DNA from: Buxus sempervirens
Taxonomy: Eukaryota; Streptophyta; Magnoliopsida; Buxales; Buxaceae
DNA: 64,000 nucleotides
Direction of reading: 5' to 3'
NCBI GenBank assembly: GCA_947561395.2
Contig: OX387182.1
Span: forward strand, 6,558,595-6,622,594
The notes under the pieces are model-generated. The model saw only the letters and a list, made by a program, of their open reading frames with translations, was not told the origin of the DNA and did not search any database. The position numbers were made by a program, and so were the translations under genes. Below, piece by piece: positions 22,935-31,769 of this stretch. Position 1 is the first letter of the stretch; the number at the start of each line of letters is the position of its first letter.

Positions 22935-25195
22935 CACCGGAGTGATCATCCCTCCGTCAACACACGGGCTCAAACGCAAAAATTGGGAGAGTCGCCACCA
23001 TTCATGATTTTGGGGTGAGAATGGACACCAAAGAGTTCAAAATAAGCAAAAAGAGACAAAAGAAACATTCTAGGATAAAAATAACCCTACTTGAAAATCA
23101 AATCCAGAGATGGGTAAGGGGATTAGATTATGAACGGGGGAAGGTGTTAGGCACCCCCATTCATCCACACGAAGTGGTTGCCAAGTGTATGTTCATGCTA
23201 AAAAGAAAATAAGAAGCTTGCTAAAAATCATGAAAAAGCCTTGAAAAAGGAACAATGTATGATATTTTCATATGAAGATCTAAATGGATTTTAGATCCTC
23301 TCTTATGTCAATATCACTTCTGGAGTATTTCAAAAGATAGAAATCCAAGCTCAAGTTGCTCAAAAACAAGTTAAATCAAATCCGGAAAATTCGGTAAAAA
23401 GTATGCCATTTGCCTTGTAATCATTCAAATCCAATTCTAAATTGAACCAAACCAAATCCATTTGAAAGATTAGGGTAAATAAGAGTATCATGCAAAATTT
23501 CACTTCATTCCGATGAAAAATCTAGGAGTTATGCTCCTTTGAAGTTGCTGCTGGGGATTTTTAAAAGTGATAAGTGGGCAACTTTGGAAAATTGTCTAGA
23601 AAAATCCACTACATAGAAATCCGTGAAATTTGGTGTGATTGAAGTCTGTATGGCCATATTTCCAGAGAAACTAGCCTCATACAGAAATCCCTTCGGATGT
23701 GCCTTGGGTGGTCTCCCGAACAGGCCCCGAAGATCACAGATTTACCCAGAAAAGTGCAAATGAGCAGTTCTGAGTAAATCGGCTACCAATAATTCCAATG
23801 GAATCCAAAAATTATGAAACTAACTGGATTTGAAAATAGACTCAAAAAGGAGTACTCAGAAATAAAAATCACTCGAATCGGACTTAAAACGAACACATGG
23901 CGGTCCGTCGAAGTGACAAGTTATGTACTTGGACCTGAACTGTCCACTTAACTTCGACAGAGAGGTGTCAAAAATCCGCTAGATGAAAATTCATGAAATT
24001 TGGTGGACATAAACTAGACAGCCTCACCTTTCCCATGGTTCTAGAATCGCCCCAAAATTCATCCGGATGATGAAGTTACGGGTGTCCGAAGTAAGGGTAC
24101 AGGTGCTGTCAAGCTAAGCCACTTTTGAAGAAATCCAAATCCGAAAATTGACAAAAAAGTGTGTGATTCGTGTGAGATGAATCCAAAACCTTTGAAAAAC
24201 ATTTTAAAACACTCCAGAATTTGATTGAGGCCATTTATTTGAGTTTTATCACAATAAATGCAATAAACCCCAAATATGAACCTATCCCGCCAAAATAGTG
24301 ATATGTATGTGCAAGTGTAAAAAAAACAAACAAGATCAATACAACATGCATATAGATTCAACAAAATAGGTTCTAGCATAGCCTAGGGTTCCGTTCCATT
24401 ATCGTTTCCCTCTGTTCTCTTTAAGATAATCAAGGGTACTTTGAATATGGAACGGTTTACAATCAATCAAAAAGGCCTTATGCTACATAGGTTCTAACAC
24501 TAGGGTCAATCCCCAGTCTCGTTTCTCCTAGATCCGCCTTCACGTTTTACGGCTAGGGGAGTCTTGAGATACTTTGAGCCGGGGAAGGATTTCCACACAT
24601 ACAAACAAGGCTTTACACTACAGAAAGGTAGAAGAAGAGATCTAGATCTAGGAATGTAAAGACAGAAAATAAAAAGAAAAGTTGAGGCTTACCTGAGTTC
24701 TGGAGGCGATTCCACAGCGGTTTCCTTCTTCTCTTGGAGTTCTTCTTTGCGAGAATTCAAAACAAGAGTTGTGTGCCATTTGCTCAAGGAGGAGGCTCCT
24801 ATTTATAGGCAAAGGTTAAGGTCATTGGTAGACACAACTTAATGTCTAGAACCCCTCCAACCTTAACCCTAAGGACATTTCCGAGATTTCCCCTCATTTA
24901 ATGAGGGACATGATGGTAAAAGTGAAAAGCTCTCGGAAAACCCTAATTTTGAGCAAACTTAAGGTATCCGGTATATCAGGCCGGATAACAAAGGGCCTTA
25001 AGGTATCCGGTACATGGTACCGGATACACTAAGGCTCACACGTATCCGGTATGAGTATCCGGATACGGGAAAGGGTACTTGTATCCGGATTGAGTATCCG
25101 GATACAGATAAAAGTTTATTTTCTTCAAATTCTGTGCTGGCTTTCTAGGAGATAATGATTTTTGATGATTGTTTGTGCAATTTGGGGTGTCTACA
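22935..25195 (-). mobile_element. LTR retrotransposon fossil, Ty3/gypsy (Tat/Ogre-like) LTR with adjacent PBS
   Basis: An LTR-like block at 23005-25195 (TG...CA on the + strand, about 2.2 kb) is flanked on the left by GAGTCGCCACC, the reverse complement of a TGGCGACTC primer-binding site. The block contains GGGGGAAGGTGTTAGGCACC, familiar from Tat/Ogre-type LTR regions. Only one LTR and a scrap of internal sequence remain; there is no gag or pol. It lies within the Helitron, so it is the younger insertion. Broken. Confidence 0.5.
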
Positions 25196-25902
25196 GCTTC
25201 GTCGAAGAGCAGCGGTTTCGAGAGCCTTCTCAATCCTTTGGTGAAAAGGAAAAAAAAGAGAAAAGAGTCCATTCGTCCGATCGATAAAAAAACTCTCCAG
25301 GCAAAAGATAGTGTTGTTCTGAAAAATCAAAAAGAAAAACAAAATGAAACCCTAGCAATAACAAAACTTCTCTTACCTGCAATTGAAGAAGAGGAGAAGA
25401 CGAACGCAGAAGAGAAGTTGACTGCAGTTGAAGAAGAACAGAAGACCGAAGCTTTGTGGCCGAAACGACGGAGAGAAACAGAGTGAGAGAGACAGGTGAG
25501 TGAGAGGAAGGGTTAGCAGTCTCGATCCTTCTGAAGATTGCAGAAGAGCAGTTGGGTGCAGTTGAGACGATGGAGAGAGGGGAGAGTGAGACTAAAAGAG
25601 AGACGGGGAGAGAGAGACTAAAAGAATTAGAGAGGCTTTGTTTAAAAGGAGGTTCGGGCGAAAAGAAAAGGCTCGGGCGGGCGAGGCCACGCGAGGCGGC
25701 CACGTCAGCCCGAGGCCGTTCCATTTAAGAGAATAGATAGATTAGAAGTCACAATGTGTCACGATTACAAAATTATAATCAAGTTAATCTCCTACTATCA
25801 TTGAAGAATTGAATCTAAAATAAAAAAGTTATAACATAAGGGACGAGAATTTGTTGAAGGGTATCTTTTGAAAAGTGAAAAATTAAAAAGACAAAGATAC
25901 CA

Positions 25903-25907
<5 letters not shown>

Positions 25908-25938
<31 letters not shown>
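25908..25938. repeat. (AT)n microsatellite
   Basis: Uninterrupted TATATA tract of about 30 bp. Confidence 0.9.
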
Positions 25939-25946
<8 letters not shown>

Positions 25947-25949
25947 AAA

Positions 25950-26850
25950 TGACATTCAAACGGGGCCCATCCAGCCCGAACCATTGAATTGTGCTTAAAT
26001 AAGATAATCAAAAGAATTGGGCGGGCCAGACCCTTTGAGGCCCGCCAATGCCCAATCTTGAAAGCATGCTTAGATTTAGGTCTGGTTTGGCCGAGACTAA
26101 GGGCAGGGCCTGTCGGGTCCACTAGGCCCACAAAACCAAGCAAGGTTGGGGTTTCAAAACCCTGACCCAGGAAGTCTTGGGCTTTCAAGCCTAAGCCCAG
26201 GTAAATGGCCCCAAGCCCAAAGCCTGGCTCATTTTGGGAACTAATCAAGATAATCTCAAATCATCTTTGCAATCAACTGTGGGGGTCCATTCAGGGGCTC
26301 GCAAAGCAATCCGGCCCACTTTGTATGGAAATCACTTAATAACCCAACTTGAATTTCAAAGATGAAACCAACTCATTGAACCAAAGCCCAAAGGGCCTCG
26401 CCGGCTTAGACCGAGGCCCGCCAAGGGAACATGTGGACCACACCTGGCCCACCAAGGAATCTGTGGGCTCTCCAACGAGGCCCACCCAATCAGACTTACT
26501 TCACTCTAAGCTAAGAAGATAAAATCAAGTAAAGGGACCCACACCACTTTGGCGGTCCCGCCAGACTTAAACAAGTGTGCATGCTGGAATAAGAATCGGG
26601 TGAATGAGAGACCAAAGTTGACTCAAACCAGGGAAACCTATGGGACCCGTTATTTGACGGGGTGGACTGAAGTGTTTACGGACTTCCCCAGACCGCAACT
26701 GAGAACTTACTTAGAATCTCTAAGCTGCAGACCAGTCTAATAGAAGATTTAGGCACCTAGGTCTCCGCCTGCACCCCATCAGGCAGTGGCGACTCCGATT
26801 CCCCATTTTTACCCAGTGCGACACCGAAGTCAGGCGCACACAATGTGTCT
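25950..26850 (+). mobile_element. LTR retrotransposon fossil, probably Ty3/gypsy LTR end with PBS
   Basis: GC-richer sequence full of GGCCC and AGGCCCGCC blocks, ending near 26781 and followed by TGGCGACTCCGATTCCCC at 26787, the same primer-binding-site class as the fossil at 22.9-25.2 kb but in the opposite orientation. No coding region follows; sequence homologous to another repeat starts at about 26860. Broken. Confidence 0.45.
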
Positions 26851-26859
26851 TTGTAATTA

Positions 26860-28365
26860 TTAGATAACATTTTTAATGATTCAATAACATATATTTAATA
26901 TTATTTTCTTCATAGTTAGTTTGAAAAAATGTGGCTTCATGTCAAGGCACATAGTTGCACAATGCAATTGTTATTATAAGTAATTAATGAGATTGTTATG
27001 AATAGTTTGCAACATATTTTTTCCATTTCAATCATTCTAACAAATTACAAATGATTCTAGCATGTTATATACATGATTCAAACTTATAAATATATTGTTT
27101 AAGATAACTGTTGCTCCATAACCTTCACCACCACCATTCCATAGATGTCAATATCTATATCTCTATAATTAGCACTTCCATAATGAAATAGGTAAATATA
27201 TTATCACTAACAAGTAAATAAAATTTTATAATTGTTATACTATATATCTCTTAATTTTGCTTTTTTTAATGAATTAATTAGGTATAACTCTTGTTTAATT
27301 TTGGTTGATTTTTTTTTTTTTTTGCCTTTTACACAGTACTTGATTGAGATGTTGGAGCAAATTGAATGTTTAGCTATTGCAAGGTAAATAATTTATTTTA
27401 TTATTTTGAATGTTTCTTTTATATCTCATAGTTTATTGTATAATTTGATAATAAAATTTAATAATAAATTGCTCTAAAGTTGTAATATTACTGTAATTGA
27501 AACAAATGACCATTTAAATAATTGGAATTGAAATGTCATATATTCTACTTTATTGCAACGTGCACACACATTCAAGCACGCGCGCACACACATATATTTA
27601 TCAATTCATTTGTGAATTACTTAAAATATTTTAATTCATTTCAATTAGTTTATTTGATTTCTATATATTTTATTAATTTTATAAGCTATCTCTTCTAACT
27701 TTATTTCTAAGTTAGCATTAAGTATGGAATACTAAAATGAAACTTTCGAGGAAAATACAATATATATATTTCTAAATTTTTATTATTATGAAAAAAAAAA
27801 TTGTGGTGTTATTATGTTCAGGAAAACATTTTTGTATAGTATGGATTAAAAATATCAAAATATAGATATATATTGAAAATTGTGAAATTTAAAAAATTTT
27901 TATCTATTAGATAATAATTAATGATATTTACAATTATAAAACGTGAAATCCCCAACCATTTGTAAAGGATATCATACCGTAATATATCATTAACGTTATT
28001 ATTTGTACATAATATATAATATTATTTTAATTGTATTTTAATATTAATTATATTATAGTATTGTATTAAAGTGTGCATTTAAACTCATAATTATTGTTAA
28101 AGAAAATATTTTTATCATAAAAAAAACTTTTATTTTATTAGAAGAGTCTAAGTAAGAAATTTTCAATCCAACAAGATGAAGAGGAGCTTCACATTGTGAA
28201 TACCCAGGTCGCCAATATCACCACCTCATCAAGTCTCGTCTTCTGCATCTTCTTCACAATTGTAACTCGGCATTACCCCAGTCCCTTGCAGCAGCACATG
28301 GCTCTTTCTCCTCTGTCTTCAATTCTAATTATTTAATTGATTCAACAGATATCATTATGAATCAT
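26860..28365 (+). repeat. Copy 1 of a 1.5-kb dispersed repeat
   Basis: Colinear, in the same orientation, with 44455-46020: shared blocks include AATGATTCAATAACATA, TTGGAGCAAATTGAATG, CATTAACGTTATTATTTG and CTAATTATTTAATTGATT. Both copies keep an exon-like block with splice-like borders (ACACAG, TACTTGATTGAGATGTTGGA ... GCAAG, GTAAAT; 27340-27384 here) and a second one near 28147-28208. The family is unrecognised; a gene-fragment-bearing transposon is likely. Confidence 0.7.
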
Positions 28366-28387
28366 TCTTTTTTCTTCATTGAATCTA

Positions 28388-28590
28388 AAAACGCCCGTGG
28401 AAACAAGAAACGGCTGTCAGCTCTTTGAAATTGGCCACTTGTATTACAGGTTTTATTGACATGGCGGCTTACATTTTACTCTATTAAAAGAAGCATTAAC
28501 CAAAAACGCCCCTCCTTTCTTCATTCAATTTAAAGTCACTTGGAAAACAAGAAATGGCTGTCAGCTTTATCAAAGGCAACCTAACAAGAT
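28388..28590. repeat. Short duplicated block
   Basis: AAAACGCCC followed by ACAAGAAACGGCTGTCAGCT at about 28388-28422 is repeated at about 28502-28575 (ACAAGAAATGGCTGTCAGCT), a diverged local duplication just ahead of the two-exon ORF at 28737. Confidence 0.5.
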
Positions 28591-28736
28591 TTGAGGGGCA
28601 TTAGTCCCCATTTGTATTGGAGATAGAAATGGAAGAGATATCATCTCAGTGGGAACACTTGAACTCATCAACCTGACCTTCTTTCTGACTTCTAAGGTGA
28701 GAGGAAAGGGGAAGGCCGTCGATCTTCAGACAAAAT

Positions 28737-28988
28737 GGTGAAACTCAGCAAAACACTTTTTAGTTGTGCCAGATCCAGCATCAACAGGACTTTCGGATAT
28801 CCTTGTGTACCCACTTTCCAAACAGGTCTTCTTCTGCTTCCATTACCTTTTCTTCTACATCTCATTTTCTTAATCATTCTTTTGGGTGTTAACAGTTCTA
28901 CATAATTCTCTGATAAAGACTCTTTCTCCGTTTGGTTTCAGACTGGAACGAAGCTCGATGTTCAAATCCAAAGGTGAAGGAGGAGTAG
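28737..28988 (+). CDS. Short two-exon ORF, presequence-like, unrecognised
   Basis: Exons 28737-28827 and 28942-28988, joined by a GT-AG intron of 114 bp, give 45 residues: MVKLSKTLFSCARSSINRTF ... TDWNEARCSNPKVKEE. The N-terminus is basic, hydroxylated and lacks acidic residues, like a mitochondrial or plastid presequence. No mature domain follows, so it may be the first exons of a gene moved by a transposon rather than a functional gene. It lies just downstream of the 1.5-kb repeat. The splice model is mine and untested. Confidence 0.3.
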
Positions 28989-29041
28989 GTTGATCAGTTG
29001 GAGACTAGTGCAGCATCAGATGCCACTTCGAGGGTTTTAAG

Positions 29042-29209
29042 TCATGAGGAAGGACGTGCGTATGCGGCTCTGGGGGGCCATAATTTGAAGAGAATGAAGA
29101 AATTCCTATCTGAGGTCCGTAATTCGCAGGGAATGAAATTCCGATGCTCTTCCGGCTGAAGCTCTGAGTTCCATAATTCGTAGGCATGAGAAAACAGGAT
29201 TAACGCCAT
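29042..29209 (-). pseudogene. Truncated paralogue of the intronless ORF at 15.9 kb
   Basis: A 55-residue minus-strand frame starts MALILFSHAYELW and contains EEHRNFIPCEL and SDRNFFILF, which align with HGYEF, ERHRNIIPY and the GHRYFIPY repeats of the 211-residue ORF. The alignment continues upstream of the ATG (ACGCCATGA, AATAAGCAAGGAAGATAACA, TTCCAAATC on the + strand), so promoter and N-terminal coding sequence were duplicated together. Similarity ends where the frame reaches a stop, and the C-terminal part is missing. Confidence 0.5.
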
Positions 29210-29349
29210 GAGTATTGTAGATGATTGGTGAAAGAATAATAAGCAAGGAAGATAACAGGACGCAATGATGGAATTAGATCATCTTTTTAATATGCAGTTC
29301 AAGTTTGTTTAGGTTTCCAAATCTCCGTATAAGAATGTAAGAAGTCCAC

Positions 29350-30390
29350 TCGAATCATATACTTCTTTCAATCCAGATAAGAGAATTTGATTTAGTTCTT
29401 TAATTATCCTTTTTATAAATAGAATTCTTTTGATAACCCATCCTTTTTTTCTCTTTTGAGACATTTAGAAACAATTTTATTCTTTCTTTTAAAAATTTGA
29501 AAACTATAAAATACTTCTTTTTAACTTTTCTAATTTTTTTTCGAGTTCTTTATAAATGGGTTCAAAAAAGAAGGGCGTTTTCGGGGAGAACCAATGGGAA
29601 GTTCACATTTTGACAAATAAAATGTCCAGGACTAATTATTGTGGATGTCTCTTCACAATAATCGTGATGGAGAAAATACCAATTAAAATTGAATGGATTC
29701 AAAATGATGTTCCTCCATCGATCGGGATTATAAATCCTTCCATTTTCATCCATTAAATTATATTTAAGTACTTGAAAAGTCTGTTTTAAATTGTTAAGTA
29801 TCAAACATTTATTTACCAAAATTTGATTATGAGTTATTAAATGGTAAAATGAATAAAAATTCGCAATTTTAGGGACTGTCCCTAAAGGACCCAACCAATT
29901 CATAATTGGAATTAGGGGATCCCCTTTACTTGATTCTTTTGTCACATTGTGATATTTCAAACCATTGAATGGATGCATTCGAGAACAATTGTGATATTTC
30001 CCAATGAATCACGGTTACAGAGTTATAATCCAAGTCAACACTCCTGATGATAATTCACGCTACTCTCTCTCTAATCAAATAAAATTGCTTAGCTCGATTA
30101 ATTCAAATTATGATTGGATATATCAAATGAGTATGTTAATTAAAATTTACTGTAGGTGCACGTGCACAATTGTACGTAGGGGAGGGAACAATTGCAGGGT
30201 TTCAATTTAAAAATTGAAGGTCGTTGTGGTGGTTACATGTTGGGATTGTTTTGTTTGTGGAGGGCAAAGTTTGGAAAAAAAAAAGAAGGGGGGGGGGGGG
30301 GGGCGCTAGAATAAAAAAATATTCCCCCTATTCTCTTTATTAATAGCATAGATGACACATAATTTTATTTTTCGAAAACAACCTTTTAAT
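29350..30390. other. Spacer with fragments of the 16.7/25.7-kb repeat
   Basis: 30004-30060 (AATCACGGTTACAGAGTTATAA) matches 16860 and 25755. A 16-nt G homopolymer lies at 30288-30303. Near 30352 the minus strand reads ATCTATGCTATTAATAAAGA, which could be a Helitron 5' end, but no matching 3' end was found. No gene is supported. Confidence 0.35.
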
Positions 30391-30392
30391 GT

Positions 30393-30868
30393 CATATGGG
30401 GCCTCAACCTTAAAACCTAGGGTATTAAGGTGAGGGAAGTCCATATCTTATATGGTGGGTGAAATAATGGTGAATTTCCAATGTGAGACAAATTCCAACA
30501 GCCCCACTCATGCTAGACAACATAGCATAGACATGGGTTAGGCTCTAATACTAAGTTGAAAGCCCAACAACACATAAGAGGATGGGCTTCAACCTTAAAA
30601 CCTAGACATTAAGGTGAGAGAAATCCATCTCTTATATGGTGGGTGAAACAATGGTGAATTCGCAATGTGGGACAAATTCCAACAGCCCCCCTCAAGCTGG
30701 ACAGTACAACGTGGATATGGGTTAGGCTTTGATACTATGTTGAAAGCCTAACAACACATAAGAGGAGGGGCCTCAACCTTAAAACCTAGACATTAAGGTG
30801 AGGGAAGTCCATCTCTTATATAGTGGGTGAAACAATGGTGAATTCTCAATGTGAGACAAATTCCAACA
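30393..30868 (-). mobile_element. TRIM element array: three LTRs, two internal segments
   Basis: Minus-strand LTRs start TGTTGGAATTTGTC and end GGCTTTCAACA; the complete ones are 131 bp at 30554-30684 and 30738-30868, and a third at about 30393-30500 is truncated. The two internal segments (30501-30553 and 30685-30737) are each 53 bp. Each has a primer-binding site like that for initiator Met-tRNA (TAGTATCAAAGCC) and a polypurine tract (GAGGGGGGC). This is a TRIM, a non-coding LTR element, amplified in tandem, probably by LTR-LTR recombination. Confidence 0.75.
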
Positions 30869-31626
30869 ATTTATAGGAATATTACTATCCAAAAAATGCC
30901 CTTGCCCTGGAATGTCCTAAACAAATTACCCTCATCTCCCTTTTTTTATATTACGGGCGAGCACTTAACCTGTCTGTGATCTTGGGTAGGAAAGTTGTGC
31001 GTGCCTCTTTAGTTTGGATTTCTCTATACGCCTGAAAGAAGTTGAAACCTAACGTGTCAAAAGCCCGACTTACCTGAAAAATTACAACCACCATTAGTGA
31101 TTCCTCCCAAGGGATTGTAACTTGTAAGATGGTGGGATCTTTTCAATTTCTTTTATTTCTCAAGCATTTCACAAGACCATCTTAGTAAAGAAATTTAAAG
31201 GATTTCCTTTTATTTTGCAATTCCCAAATAGAAATGAACATGCAGCATTTACTTCGTATAGATACAACACTTTCTTCATCCATACATTTATACCGGTAAA
31301 ACTTTAAGTTAGAAAGAAAATGCTATTTACATATATATAAGAATATTGAAATATCTCGTAGGTTATGTCTGCAAGCCACTGGAACAGTCCAAGCATATGC
31401 TTCTTATGTCCACAACATATATATGCGAGTGAAAAAGAGTGTAGAAAGTTCTGAAGCAACATAAACACAATGCAGGAGGCAATACAGAAATAAAGCTACA
31501 AAATTAAAATGAAATGCTCCCTCGGCAGCAGGGCGGATAAAAAAAAGTAGCTTAAGAGAGACAAACAATAAGTCAGAATAAATTCAACTACATTAACACA
31601 GAAAATTACTTTTAGAAAAAGAAATT
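30869..31626. other. Spacer, no gene seen
   Basis: AT-rich sequence without a credible coding frame, RNA gene or recognisable element. Confidence 0.4.
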
Positions 31627-31769
31627 GGGAAAATTATGAAAAAGGGCCACTTTTGGCTAGTATATATAAAAACGGTCCATAAAAATACTTCTTTCTAGAA
31701 AAGAGTCACTTTTCAAAAAAAAAAAAAAAAATTTAACCATAGGATAACTTTACTGTAGTTACATGGGAT

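Larger units (their letters stand above)
18636..25741 (-). mobile_element. Helitron carrying ureidoglycolate amidohydrolase exons
   Basis: The minus-strand 3' end shows the hairpin GCCCGTGCATCGCACGGGC followed by TATCTG and CTAG at 18639-18636, then a T, as in plant Helitrons inserted between A and T. The 5' end near 25741 reads TCTATCTATTCTCTTAAATG, preceded by A. The flanks at 16916 and 25742 rejoin a tandem-repeat unit, supporting these borders for the pair. The element has UAH exons, a 2.2-kb LTR fossil that inserted later, an unidentified minus-strand exon-like stretch at 19262-19500, and AT-rich filler. No RepHel gene is seen, so it is non-autonomous. Confidence 0.6.

Noticed and set aside
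25169-25724. Charged plus-strand frame and overlapping Ser/Leu-rich minus-strand frame
   Set aside because: Purine-rich low-complexity DNA near a Helitron 5' end; no recognisable domain and no splice or start support.
30331-30352. Possible third Helitron 5' end on the minus strand
   Set aside because: The start ATCTATGCTATTAATAAAGA is suggestive, but no paired hairpin-CTRR end could be located, so no element is called.
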